Positions 1 to 11,941 of a stretch of DNA of 53,181 nucleotides are shown piece after piece. Position 1 is the first letter of the stretch, and each line of letters begins with the position of its first letter. The stretch covers positions 8,437-61,617 of the forward strand of contig MU619261.1 in NCBI GenBank assembly GCA_025201805.1. The letters run 5' to 3'. Made by a program: the position numbers and the translations under genes. The DNA comes from Parasitella parasitica (taxonomy: Eukaryota > Mucoromycota > Mucoromycetes > Mucorales > Mucoraceae). The notes below the pieces were generated by a model. It was given only the letters and a program-made list of their open reading frames with translations. It had not been told where the DNA came from and searched no databases.

Positions 1-1
1 T

Positions 2-58
2 CCCATTTTCGTATTCGTGACCCATTTTCCTAGTAGTGGCCCATTTTTGTAATCGTGT
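2..58. repeat. 19-bp degenerate tandem repeat (3 units, cut by window edge)
   Basis: Three units start at 2, 21 and 40. Each begins with CCCATTTT and ends near GTG, and a fourth partial CCCA starts at 59. The spacing is exactly 19 bp while the sequence has drifted. The array probably continues to the left of the window. Confidence 0.6.
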
Positions 59-753
59 CCCAACTCAATTTGGAAATGACCAAAATTTATTTTCATTGGC
101 CCAACCTAGTTTCGTCAACTGTAAGGATTTACACAATCTCTCTCAAAAATGAGCTTTTGCTGTGGTGTATACTAGTCGAAATTATTCAAATTTGATGCTG
201 AATTACCATTGTAGGTATTATTTATGCAAAATACACACTTTAAGCTGGAAAACGCAAATCTTTGATAAAAAATTTTACATCATTGAAAGAAAAATCCAAT
301 AGTCTCTAAATAATTTGGCAATTTACGATGGTAGGGTAATTTGTAGAGCCTTTAGAGTAACTTTAACCATTACGAATAGGTGAACAAAAGCCAGTTTTTC
401 ATGTGGTCTAATTCTTTAAAATAACAGCTTCCAACTTTTAATAAATATAAGAAAATAGGACGTAGTTGTTTCCATTTTCTTCAGTTTTGTAACTTTTCAC
501 TTTCATTAAATAATAACTAATTCTACTTTCTTAAATGTTCTCATCATTCATTTTTTTCCCAACTGCCCACGTTGCCGGCACTCTATCCTTCATCTTGCCA
601 GATAACCTTTTATGGAAACTTCTGGGCTATTTAATCAAGTAAAGGGTCAGCACGTCATTGGCAGTTGCAAACAGTAAATTAGTAGCTTGAAATTCAGGCT
701 GATTGACTCATTTATTTTTCTTTTTCCTACAATAATGATATATAGTGGAAGAC
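59..753. other. Intergenic, no gene seen
   Basis: AT-rich sequence upstream of the CUE/Smr gene. No recognisable coding segment or RNA gene was found. The last 100 bp should hold the promoter of the downstream gene. Confidence 0.5.
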
Positions 754-2576
754 ATGGGAAGACTACAAGACAACCAGTATTCTGCACTACAACAGTCCAC
801 ACGGAAGCGCCCCAGCACAGCAAAGAAAATTGAAGATAGGGAGAAAGATGAATCCAAACTCCAAGTAAGATAATCGAATGGTTAATACAAATCATAATCG
901 CTATAGCAATGTATTCTCCTAAATTAAATATGTAGGCTACATTTTGTCCACCTTTAGACCCTTCTTTGATTCAAGCTATTTGGAATGATTCTTTCAACTA
1001 TGCTACCTCCTTCGATATACTGTCATCTTTAGCCAAAGAAGCAGATCAAACACTTGATCAGCAAGACGTACTGGCGTCTATGGAACAGCTTGATTTAGGG
1101 AGCGAAACTACTACCACTACAGCGACTGATACTACTACAGAAAGCGAAGAGGAAAACATCAATTTTTTGTTTAATTGCTTCCCCACATTTCCATTGCAAG
1201 ATTTAGTTGACGCTCTCAAATCACAAGACAATGATATCGAAAAGGCAACAGATATTTTATTGAATCGAGAGTTCATTCAACAAGTGGAGCGCCAAGGTGA
1301 CATTATAGAGCCAAGTAAAAAGAATGGCATCAGAGTCACTCCCACAACCAAGAAGAAGGTCAAGCCCAAGCAGAAAAGCTCGACATTGTGGACATCTGGA
1401 CAATTACCCGGTGTTGGTATATCGCAAGGACATACATCAAACCCTGCTGTACAATCGCAAAATATGCGTGAAATTATGGCTCGAGAAGAAGAAGATGCAT
1501 ATGCGGACATGGCAACAATGCCATTCAACGTGTGGCATCAATACGACACTACAATTAGTAATTTAGAGCGTTATTTTCCACGAGTACCTAAATCTACAAT
1601 TGCAGCGTGTGTTCAGCATTGTCGCGGTAATGTAATTGCTTCTGTGAAATCAATCATGAAAAGACACCCTGAAGGAAAGCCAGAGCGTGAGTTGACGTGG
1701 AGTCTAATCAAAGATTCAAATCATGTCAAACAAGAATTGGAAATCATTATGGTTGATCGCACACCGGACGACATTGCTCGAGTCGCTTTAGGAGTTGTCA
1801 TTAGTTGCAAAGATCAAAACAAAACCCTGGATCAAATGGTACAGATGGGCATTGAGCACTTTTTATCCTTTGATGTCAATCAGCTGGCGTTAGAAGCTCG
1901 ATTACAGAAAATGACTAAAGAAGCTGATATGATTCGAGCTAAACAAAAGAAACAAAATGTACCTGTGATACCGGAGTACTTACTCATCCATAATAAAAGA
2001 GACTATACTGAGGATGATCCGGAAGAATGCCGTGACATTGCCATGCAACTGATTATGGAACGAAATGAGTTGTTTAGAAAGGCGGCAGCAGCTTATCGAC
2101 AAGCTAAAAACAAAGGTCCTGGCGAAGGCGGCGTTGCTTTTTTTTATTCTGATAATGCAAGGCAAATTGATAGTAGAGCAAAAGATTGGAATATGAGAGC
2201 TGCGAGAGCCACTGTTCGTGGACATAGATTAAGGCAAAATGATGATCATTTGTTGGATTTACATGGGTTAACGGTAGCTGAAGCACAAGTAGTGGTAAGA
2301 GAAGGTGTAAATCAATGGTATTCTAGAAGCCAGATGCAGTCTTGTAAGTCTTTTTCTCGAACCTCTATCTGTCGTATCGGTAACATTGTAAATGTAGCAC
2401 GTCGTCAATGCAGATCTTTAAAGATTATTACTGGTGTTGGTAAACATTCGCAATATGGAGAATCTAAACTATTACCCTCTACACTAAAGATTTTGAGACA
2501 AGAAGGCTGGTTATTCGATATGCCAAATCCTGGCTGTATTTTTGTAAAAGGTGCCAAGCCAACCAATAGTAAATAG
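754..2576 (+). CDS. CUE/Smr-domain endonuclease, Cue2-like (no-go decay)
   Basis: A spliced protein of about 565 residues. Exon 1 starts at ATG 754 and ends at 864. Intron 1 (865-935) joins it to a segment with LDPSLIQAIWND. A CUE-like helix follows near residue 114 (FLFNCFPTFPLQDLVDALK). A DUF1771 region lies at about 395-460. A C-terminal Smr domain starts at about 478 with the LDLHGLT signature and carries ITGVGKHS further on. A second intron of 54 nt (2344-2397, GTAAGT...TAG) is a multiple of three without a stop, so the unspliced frame also reads through; removing it restores normal Smr spacing. In yeast, Cue2 cleaves mRNA at stalled or collided ribosomes, and that role is inferred here from domain order. 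The stop lies 106 nt before the next plus-strand start. Confidence 0.88.
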
Positions 2577-2682
2577 TTTGTGGCTTTTTGTGATTATGGC
2601 ATATGTAATCTACCTTCCTCTTATTTTTATAACTAAAGCACTCTTTTTGTCTCTTTATAATCTTTTTTTCTTTGATTCTTCA

Positions 2683-3954
2683 ATGTCTCTTTTACTAACG
2701 AAAATCTGTCATTATGCTTTATTAGTCGCCATAGAGGATGGAGAGCAATTCAGAGCACAAAGTGATAAAGATGTGTATGTCACATCTCGACTAAATATAA
2801 TACTTCCGCGCCAAGTAGATGATTTAATACCCTTCAATACGCGGCTTTCGACCAGACCAACTGCACTTTCGAAAAAGCCTCAATGGAGAACAACGCTCAT
2901 TTACTATATATCCAACCAAATATTATCTCGGCTCAAAAACAGTGAGGCCACATTGGATGTACTTAGTTTGTCAGAAGACTGTAGACAAGAAAAGTTAGGA
3001 TCAGTTACATTAAACATACAAGATGCAAAAAGCGTCCTTATGCGAAAGGGCAGTCGAGACATCTCACAAATTCAGCAATTTGTTGTTGATAAAGGCGACT
3101 GGATACCTATCCATGGAGGCACAGGAACAGGAAAGATCAAAGCAGGTTTATTTATTGTTGAGATGCCACATAGCACAGACAACAACAACTTTAGTGGGAA
3201 TAAGGAATTCGGAACACCGCTACAGATGCCAGTGCGATTCAATCAGAACAATAAAAGTAATATGGGAGAACTAGGATTGGAAATATGTTCTGATATGAGT
3301 GATCTATTCATCAACCTGAACGGAGACGAAGACCAGGAGCAGCAAGAGGAATCAATACTCGACTACCAAGAGTCTGATGGCGAGGTAGAGCAAGAGGAAG
3401 AAATATGCATAGCTATTGGATCAGGAACAGATAGATTTGGGTTTCTTTTTCGAATTATCCAAGCAAAACATATATCCTCAATATTAAACCAGTATTCAGA
3501 CATTGAAGAAGCATATTTCTATTATCAATTTGGAAATAGAGAGTATCAGTGTTTCGCTGAACAAGACCACGATAATTGGAGAGCTACCGAGTACCATGCT
3601 AATGTGCTACTTCAGGGTGATTTGCAAGATATCACAGACTGGTTATCCGAGCAGGATTCTATGGAGGTGTTTCTAGTTGTGAAGCAATCAAATCAAGAGG
3701 AAGATGTAATCATTGGAAAATCAAAAGTGTTCCTGAAGAAGAGAGACATTGGAATTTCACAACAATCCACTGTTATATATGACACAGATAAAACATGGCA
3801 TATCAATACGGAGAAGCAGTTTGCTCAATTACAATTGCAAATAGGCTTGACTAGAGGCTGGGAAACCATAGAAGATATTGGAAACCTCTCTAAGCATAAA
3901 TATGGGTATCCTAACCAAGACTGTATCTTTGATAACAATAGTGAAGTATTTTAA
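2683..3954 (+). CDS. CEP120-like protein with two C2 domains (DUF3668 type)
   Basis: About 423 residues if it starts at ATG 2683. The frame is open upstream to 2551, but that part overlaps the previous gene and is hydrophobic and low in complexity, so 2683 is preferred. Residues about 9-165 resemble the N-terminal C2 domain of animal CEP120: a HYALLVAIEDG strand, then RTTLIYYIS and KLGSVTLNIQDA. After an acidic linker (about 215-240), a second C2-like domain spans about 239-400 and begins with FGFLFRIIQAKHIS. CEP120 in animals is a centriole and cilium assembly factor. The long C-terminal coiled coil of animal CEP120 is absent here. The assignment rests on pattern similarity read by eye; the role in a presumably non-flagellated fungus is unknown. 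Confidence 0.65.
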   Translation: MSLLLTKICHYALLVAIEDGEQFRAQSDKDVYVTSRLNIILPRQVDDLIPFNTRLSTRPTALSKKPQWRTTLIYYISNQILSRLKNSEATLDVLSLSEDCRQEKLGSVTLNIQDAKSVLMRKGSRDISQIQQFVVDKGDWIPIHGGTGTGKIKAGLFIVEMPHSTDNNNFSGNKEFGTPLQMPVRFNQNNKSNMGELGLEICSDMSDLFINLNGDEDQEQQEESILDYQESDGEVEQEEEICIAIGSGTDRFGFLFRIIQAKHISSILNQYSDIEEAYFYYQFGNREYQCFAEQDHDNWRATEYHANVLLQGDLQDITDWLSEQDSMEVFLVVKQSNQEEDVIIGKSKVFLKKRDIGISQQSTVIYDTDKTWHINTEKQFAQLQLQIGLTRGWETIEDIGNLSKHKYGYPNQDCIFDNNSEVF

Positions 3955-4487
3955 TATCGCTTTTGGTTGCCAAACTTATCACGTGACCTGATAGTGATGC
4001 AGTTACCAATACAAATAGGTTTTATTCACTTCAATTGCAAGATACCGTATAATAAAATTCGCTAAAGCATAGATCGAAATTAAATAGAAATTCGCGAGAA
4101 CAAGGTAGAGACACATATTGAAGGCCTGACTGTATATAAAAGAAGAAAAGGAGCTATTAGTGAGAAGATCGTTGGCAACATCACCGAACATTGGGCAATG
4201 CGTCTTAGCATTTAATGATGAAGAAATGTATTCCCAACCCGAGTTGTATTAGCCATGAATACATATCATCCAATCAAAGATGTGTCAAAATGTTTAAATC
4301 CGGGAATTAAACCAGAAAATCACTGAGTGAAAATAACAATCTCGAATTTACCTTGAAAATACAGTAACACTCATTCAGTGTTGGTGGTTTTACTGCCGGT
4401 AGTGCCTGTTGCTTTTTAAATATAGCTGTTATATTGAACTTTTCACATTTCTCTCTCCTTTTTCTTTCATACTTCTCTCTCAAGAAA
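3955..4487. other. Intergenic, promoter of methyltransferase gene
   Basis: No coding segment recognised. Pyrimidine-rich tracts (TTTCTCTCTCC and similar) just upstream of ATG 4488 probably mark the transcription start area. Confidence 0.4.
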
Positions 4488-5978
4488 ATGCTCATAACCT
4501 CATCACACACCATCGATTTATCTCCTTCTATTCGGAAAAAAGGGTTTCGCCAGCGGCAGGTGTCTAATTCCAATTCGCATTTCAAGCAGGCATTGTACAG
4601 AAACAGTAGAGTACATCGCATTACTTTGGGAAGTCAGCTAAGAGAATCAAACATACAAATAAATACTTGGAATTCTATCGATTTAAAACTGGTGACAGAG
4701 TTAGGTCTACCTGCTCAAATACCCAACTCTGGGGGATTTCCTGTAACATGTCAATTATTACAATTAAAACAAGGCCAATATTTTGCTCTTTCGCAAACTA
4801 ATTTCGTGGAATGTCGCTCATCTGGAGAAGAAGAAGCCGATTCTTGGTGTCAGCAAACATCTACTTCCGAAAACGACGAGTCATTTTCTTTTCAAAATAG
4901 CAACAACAACTTGATGAAGCTTCAGTATAAAATTTACGGGTCCTTATCCAACGTCAAGAAGGAATTTTATCTCCTTTTTGAACCAAATCAGTCCGAAAGA
5001 GAACGTATGAATTCAAAGGACAGAAGTCCTCTTTCTTTATGCTTGGGACCTTTTCAACTCTGCTGTCAAGAACCAGACGGTTTACAAGTGCAGCCATTAG
5101 TCATGTGGAATGATCATCCAAAAAATGCGGTAAACATGTATAGAGCTCTACCATTACCAAGACAAAGCCATTACATTTTGTTTCAAGAACTATGGGACAA
5201 CGGTACACCAGGAAAATTATGGGATTCAGCGTTGGTTATGAATCATGTCTTTAATACCCTGGCAGAAGTGGATAAGCATTATCTGTGTGGACGTCGAATC
5301 ATGGATCTGAGCGCAGGGTAACTAAAAACTATACAACACATTGACACTTTATTTTAAACAGTTTCAAAATTGATCAGCATTGGTGCTATCGGATTGACCA
5401 TTGCGCAAACATCACAAATTAACAATATACCGAATCCACCTCAAATTGTAATGACTGACCTGGAAGAAGCATTGCCTCTGATGAAATGCAACCAGCAGCT
5501 CAACAACATTCCAGAGACAGCTGTTGTATCCATTCAACGATTAGAGTGGGGCTCTGTGGACGATATCAATCAAGTTATGAAAGGCCATCGTCCCTTTGAT
5601 TATATCCTGATTTCAGATGTCCTTTACAATACCAAGGATTTTCCCGTTCTTATCAGCACTTTTAGACAGTTGGTAGAGAAGAATAGACATACGGTGATAA
5701 TCATGGGGTACAAACCTCGAGGCTTGAAGCAAAGTGAAGAGGATTTGTTTTTTGATGAATGTAGATATCATTTGAGACTAGAAACTTTGGATCTCGAGTC
5801 TTTTGCTAGAGTATTTTTTGATCAATCCCCAAGTACAGATAAAAAAGTAGCTTTTCTGAAGAAGAGCAAATTATTGCAAATGACAGGTGTTTGCCTGTAC
5901 AAAATTACCCACAAGAAGAGCAAATTTCGAATGAATTATCTCAGTAATAATACCACTCTAAATAATTTCAACCACTAA
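4488..5978 (+). CDS. Methyltransferase family 16 (METTL21-like, putative protein-lysine methyltransferase)
   Basis: Two exons (4488-5317 and 5378-5978) around a 60-nt intron give about 476 residues. The acceptor at 5377 is chosen over the earlier AG at 5361 because only it keeps the frame and rebuilds the SAM-binding motif DLSAGIGAIGLTIAQ near residue 275. A DVLYN sequence near residue 354 matches the DxxY motif of this family, which contacts the substrate lysine loop. The SQELWDNG-like region (FQELWDNGTPGKLWDSALVM) before motif I is also typical of the family. The N-terminal 200 residues are a less conserved extension. The protein substrate cannot be told from the sequence. Confidence 0.8.
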
Positions 5979-7023
5979 TCAACGTATGATAATAAAACCA
6001 AACATCCCATCCAGAATATACGTTATACTCATTGATTCGTAAACGCAAAGCAAAAAATTGTATTCCCCCATAAATCAGTCAAAGAAACATATATTTTATT
6101 ATTCTTTCTGGTCAAAGTTACTTTCTTGAACCAGCATTCAAGGCAATCTTGTAATACAGCAATGCCCCACGCTTTGTAAAGTGTTCATAACTGTCATTTC
6201 GAACGAATATACATCATAGGAAAAGATCATCATTGTTAAGAATATATAGCATTCTTTATGTCAGGCTATGCAAACAAACTTTATGATGACGATTTCCATG
6301 CCTTGATTTAGATGTTTTCATTTGGCGAAATCACAAGATTCATCATATGCAGACATATGGTTTTAGAAAAGACATTATATATACATCTACCAACATTTCC
6401 CTCTAAAGCTATGTAAGGTAAGAGAATCCCAACAAATGGTTCGATTAAGGTTAGTGAAGAAGTCGTTGATATTCTATGATTAAGGGACATTAATGGCATT
6501 AATTTTTTCGCATATGCTGCAATTCCATTCATGAATATAAAATCGTTCTGCAACAAGGTTTTGCGTAATAAAAGAAGATGTCAAATCGAAAAAGGTAGAC
6601 TATTTTTACCAAGAATTTAATAAGTAATATAGTGGAAGGTTTACAGCAAACAGCTCTTGTTGAAAACATTTTGTAAAGTAGTGATATAATATGGATACTT
6701 CTTTTCGTCCTGTATAATAAGGAAGCCTAAGACACTACTGTCGTTATTAAACTCATCCAAATGCAATTTCTATATAATGTTTTTGTTATAAAACCCATTA
6801 CACTATGGCCCGGGCTTTTGTACCACTTGGCTTTGCAGGATAGCAAATTATTAGTTAGGAGGAAGGTTGATTAATTGATCCCGGGGAATGTGGAGGGTGA
6901 TGCATGTAGTGCAATGCTTAATTTATGACACTTTCGGTATAAATTGGCATAATGCGTATATTATATATATATATATTGCGCAAATTATCTTGATAGATAC
7001 GATCTCTGCACGGCTAGATATAC
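5979..7023. other. Intergenic, 1 kb without recognised gene
   Basis: AT-rich spacer. Contains a short (TA)n run near 6957-6976 and a GC-richer patch near 6807-6893. No RNA gene or coding exon recognised. Confidence 0.45.
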
Positions 7024-7572
7024 ATGACTTACAGCAAAAAAAGACCCAATACATGGAATCCTGGTAGTTCAACCAAGAAAACATCCTCACTTACTAGAGT
7101 GAAACGATGGAAATCACAACAAAAAAAAAGGTCCAGCAGGTCGAGCGCTGTTACTAATGATCGACACACAGTAATTACGATTTCTACACTCACATACAGC
7201 AATAAAAATTCGATATATTGGCATCACCAACAGGAAAATGATCATCGGCAAAACTCGCCTGATGTTTTCCACACTCAGTCGCTTCTGTTCCTATTTGGGT
7301 TTTTGTTCTTTCCTCTGTGGTGGATCGGTGGCTATTGCATAAAGTTTATTACAAATGATATAGAAGCATCAACAATCATTATTCACCCTTCCATGATTGC
7401 AAACGGTAAAACATCATCCAAGTTACTTTATTCGCGATATAAATTTACAAAGGATCCTTGCTTTGACGAGATTCTATTCTTTCATACATGCAACAGATTT
7501 ATGAGTATTTTCTCGATTTTTTTAGTTTTAATCGTTACATCCATGTTAGTCTGGTATTTCACACTGATTTAA
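7024..7572 (+). CDS. Small membrane protein with two transmembrane helices, function unknown
   Basis: An intronless frame of 182 residues from ATG 7024. The first 80 residues are basic, Ser/Thr-rich and presumably cytosolic. Helix 1 (about 85-105) contains FLFGFLFFPLWWIGGY. Helix 2 (about 158-181) follows the motif FFHTCNRFMSIFSI. This layout, aromatic helix with WWIG and then CNRxMS before the last helix, resembles a conserved but unnamed fungal membrane protein family seen in many genomes. I cannot name a function. It is convergent with the Medusa-like gene downstream. Confidence 0.65.
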   Translation: MTYSKKRPNTWNPGSSTKKTSSLTRVKRWKSQQKKRSSRSSAVTNDRHTVITISTLTYSNKNSIYWHHQQENDHRQNSPDVFHTQSLLFLFGFLFFPLWWIGGYCIKFITNDIEASTIIIHPSMIANGKTSSKLLYSRYKFTKDPCFDEILFFHTCNRFMSIFSIFLVLIVTSMLVWYFTLI

Positions 7573-7840
7573 TCGCTCTTTTATCTTTCTAAATCATAAA
7601 CACGTTATCATGATTAAAGCGGTATTTATTTCAGGCAATAAATAGTTTTGATGAATGACATATATGGCGGGTGAAAACTGTATTTAACCTCCTCGGTAAA
7701 AAGGTCAATGAGTTAGGGCGGTTTATTATTAAAACTAATCTGTTGATTCATTATTGATTGGAGAAGTGATAGGAGTTGCATCTGATATGTTATTTGCAGT
7801 AATGGCAACAGTTATAGGTGCTGTCAGATTAGTGTCGGTA

Positions 7841-9849
7841 TTAAACGTAACGGTTGCTGCTGTTGAGACTGTCGTAATAATGGAAAGGGATATAGGTGGA
7901 AAAATGCCATTCAATAGCTGCTGAAGATAGTTGTTGGTCCTGACTATAAAAGAATGGCTCGTATCTCTCATGTGAGTAAGGATGCGCATAGTAGCTATTG
8001 ACTAAAGAAGAGCGATCAGCACTAGAAAACCGCTTTTGATAGAACGAAGTGTCAAACGACGGAAGTGGAATTCTCTGCTATGGGTGTAAAAGTGCATTTT
8101 CTGCCGCCGTTTCAACAGGCCTGGTTTGAGGCCTTACTCCAGGTTGCTTGTGTTGACTGTAAGCACCTACAGCGTTGTAAGAAGAGGCAGTGTATTTGGT
8201 AACGATCTTTTTGAGAGCGTATGGCAGCGTCTTCCAAGGAAACACTTTGACGTCCTTTTCAATGTTGCGAGGTTTGGGATTAGGGAAGCTCATGATGAGC
8301 TTAAAGAAGTCAGCACTTTCAGCTTTGCATTTGCTAACATTCAAAGGACGGAACCCTTCCAAATTTCTGCGGATGCGATTCTTTTCTTCCACACTGAATT
8401 TGATATCCATCAGACATTCAAGCAGATAAATACAGTCGACAGAGGTAATGAAAAAATCATTGCGCTCCATCCAATATATACACGAAATTACAATGTTGCC
8501 GCTGTTGGAGGCATGTTCTCCTTGCGGAACTGGCTGGAAAGTAGCAGTGATTTTGTTACCGTGTTCTTCACGCCAAAATTGGACGAGACGACGGCGATAA
8601 CCCCATTCTTCAGAAGCCCAGCTTTTAGCCATAGCATCTAAATCGCCCATGATGTCAAAGTTGGCAAGACTGACGAGGCCGGGATAAGGTTGATAATTGA
8701 CTGAAGAAATGGTAGGTACATGCGTAGCTGGTTTGAATCCAAACACAGAAGTGCGGTTATTGTGGATGTGATGTTGACGAGATCTACCAGTAGAGTGAAC
8801 GGCATTGGCGATAGAGGTATAGACATATGGCATGGGCGATATGGATGCAGAAGGGGCAGCAGAAGCAGTAGTAACAACTTGTTTTAATCCACCAGTAAGC
8901 GTAATGGTAAACCTTCCATCACCGATTGAAGAGAAAAGGCCAAGACCAGCTGAGTTGCTATGCTGTTGTTGGGGCCGTGCGTGCTGGGCATATTCTGGAA
9001 TGAGAAAAATGTGTGAATTAATAACGATAAACTATAAAGAGCTCCAGAAATACTTTACTGTCAACAAATATGCCAGGTTGACCTTGAGTAGCTGCATGCT
9101 GCTGCTGATAAGCAACAGTGTAGGGCTGGTAACCTAATCCGTTGTACGGTGATGAGTTTCCAGCGGCAGGTGAATAGAAGCTTTGATAAGCAGTGATTGA
9201 CGAATTCAGAAAGTCATTGTTATCTGCCGTCGAAGATGAGAAATTAGATGAGATATGCATTGAGCCTCAACATACTTACCTTTGGGCTGATAAGAACAGG
9301 TATCCTGGTGGTAAGTTTGGCCAGTAGCAGAGATGTTAAGAAGAGAAACACCAGGACTACGTATTTCGTTCACCCCATCGAAATTAAAATCTGCTACAAT
9401 CCATGTTTTTGTCACCATGTTCGCATCCAAGAAGCAAATGCTGATAGGCACATTGGGTGTGGAATGATGAGTCTGCTGGAATGGAGGCACAGTCGCTACC
9501 AAAGAGGTAATGTCATGGGCCTGCAATTGTTTAGTATCCACCATCAGACTGTTGAATGCTAATTTGGCAGGAATATGAGGAGGCATTCTTTGAACAACAA
9601 CAGTAACAATTGTTCCTTCATTGCCTCGAGTAGGAGATAGCTCAATTAATTTGGGTCCTTGCAGTACACTGCTTTCACTCTTTTGCAGCAGTAGCTGCTG
9701 CTGATCTTCTGCCACAGATGGCCATTTCTTCTGAGGCTCCAGGCCAGAAGCTAAAAGGACAGTGGGAACTAATCAAAAAGCTGATAAGTATACTATTGAT
9801 ACTAGTTGATGCGTTCATATTTACGATCTGATAAAGCATTATTATGCAT
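7841..9849 (-). CDS. Medusa-like transcriptional regulator (MedA family, DUF7082)
   Basis: Exons on the minus strand: 9849-9825, 9750-9280, 9223-9059, 8994-8138 and 8077-7841, giving about 584 residues. An N-terminal IPT-like fold (ELSPTRGNEGTIVTV, residues about 50-140) precedes a Gln/Tyr-rich linker. The strongly conserved Medusa core is in exon 4: SWASEEWGYRRRLVQFW, VEEKNRIRRNLEGFRPLNVS and PKPRNIEKDVKVF. In Aspergillus, MedA controls conidiophore development; the role here is inferred. The first exon is short (MHNNALSD then a junction Pro). The fifth exon depends on a 60-nt intron (8137-8078) that contains an in-frame TAG; if it is retained, the protein ends at 8078 with 525 residues. Confidence 0.85.
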
Positions 9850-10177
9850 TTCTGAACAAAAAATGTTAGACGTGGAACATGCCAGACAATTTCTCAGGTT
9901 ACCTGAAACTAGCAAAAATATTCGATGAATGTAAAACAAATGCGAAAAAGAAGAAAGGAAAATGAGAAACGTATCATAGATTTTACTTCTTATCTTTTCC
10001 AAAATAAGGTGGAAAAACGGTCCAAAATCTGACAGGATATTGAGTATCGCCTTCGAATAGCTTAATTATGCATGTCATTTCATGTTGATTGACCAAGTTT
10101 CATAGCATCAAAATCACACGTAGAATTTCAACTGTTTTTTGGTTTATTATTGTAGACTTTGATTTAATATGTATAAA

Positions 10178-10910
<733 letters not shown>

Positions 10911-11179
10911 TTACGGTACTCGATTAAAGTAGTGGGAATAAAGAAAAAAAGAGAGAGGAAAAGGAACAATACGACGAGCCAGTTACGTAAAGTCGTTCCA
11001 AAGTCAAGAGCGGTGCTTAAAAGCGGGCAATAATTTTTTTCAGAGGACGGTTTTTTAGTGGTATCTGGAGTTAGAATGACCAATGGAATTGCTATATATT
11101 CAACCTTCGAAGCGTATTCCGAAAGATATTCAATCTCCCAGGCTTAAGTATTTAATTTAAGAAAGCGTATTTGGAAATA

Positions 11180-11367
11180 CAGTGTTTCTACTTTAAATTC
11201 AGACGATGTTAATTTTTTTCTGGACGAATTGAAATTAATATTTAGACAAATAGCTTACCTATTTTGGAAACCAAAATAATTATTTCCAGATAAAAAAGAA
11301 ATTATTTTAGACGAATCAGATTTAATTATTGGACCATTATCTTACCTATTGTGGAAAAAGTAAAAAT
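11180..11367 (+). repeat. Left terminal inverted repeat (188 bp)
   Basis: Matches the reverse complement of 14796-14983 with only scattered substitutions. It contains direct repeats with an 87-bp period: CTTACCTATT occurs at 11254 and 11341, and GACGAAT occurs at 11223 and 11310. A third, more diverged copy (GGACAAATC) starts near 11398, beyond the inverted repeat. Such repeated subterminal sites are the usual layout of transposase-binding sites. Confidence 0.9.
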
Positions 11368-11718
11368 TATTGTACAGATAAAAAAGGAAATTAGTTTGGA
11401 CAAATCAAAAGCTAATTTCTTTATATCAATGGATATTTTCATCAATAATCATTGTAAATTATTAGACTTAATTCGTGGATTATCTGAAGCAAAATTAGTA
11501 AATATTCATATGCTGTTTCATACGTGCTCCAACTAATAGTTGGATCCAAACTCTATTCTACTGTTGAGATAGATATATAATAAATAAAACAAAACGAAAT
11601 GAAAAGCCAGTAAATTCCAATAATCTTGTTCAATTACAAAAGCTTCTATTCAAACAGTCTGATGTGCTAGACATTGTTGTTTTCGAGATGTTTAATAAAA
11701 GACAAGCTGCTTCTTTGC

Positions 11719-11925
11719 TTAAGATAAACCAATATGGAAAACTGCCTTTATGAGCCCACGTGGTATGTAGACGAAGCCTTTTCTACTTTGGTGATGAGGA
11801 TAATCAATAGTAAATTGTTTTGATTTTGTCAATAAATCAGTCTTTGTAGTTTGAACTAAAGTTTCATCGGTCCGTCGAATTTCTAAAAGAAGACCTAGAA
11901 TATCTTTCAACATTTCTTTTCTCAT
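11719..11925 (-). CDS. Short open frame inside the Fanzor element, unknown
   Basis: A frame of 68 residues starting at ATG 11925, divergent from the Fanzor start at 11942. The sequence is basic and not low in complexity (for example KGFVYIPRGLIKAVFHIGLS at its end), but I do not recognise it. An ATTAATGTAG immediately before the ATG could instead be a splice acceptor, making this the last exon of something longer. It could also be a relic of a transposase tail or a captured gene piece. Confidence 0.25.
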   Translation of the reverse strand: MRKEMLKDILGLLLEIRRTDETLVQTTKTDLLTKSKQFTIDYPHHQSRKGFVYIPRGLIKAVFHIGLS

Positions 11926-11941
11926 CTACATTAATAAAAGT

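Noticed and set aside
2551-2682. Longer N-terminus for the CEP120-like protein
   Set aside because: Overlaps the stop of the Smr gene and consists of Phe/Leu-rich, AT-driven codons; ATG 2683 fits the domain start better.
8126-8641. 171-codon plus-strand frame within the Medusa-like gene
   Set aside because: The conserved Medusa core is on the other strand; this frame has no motif.
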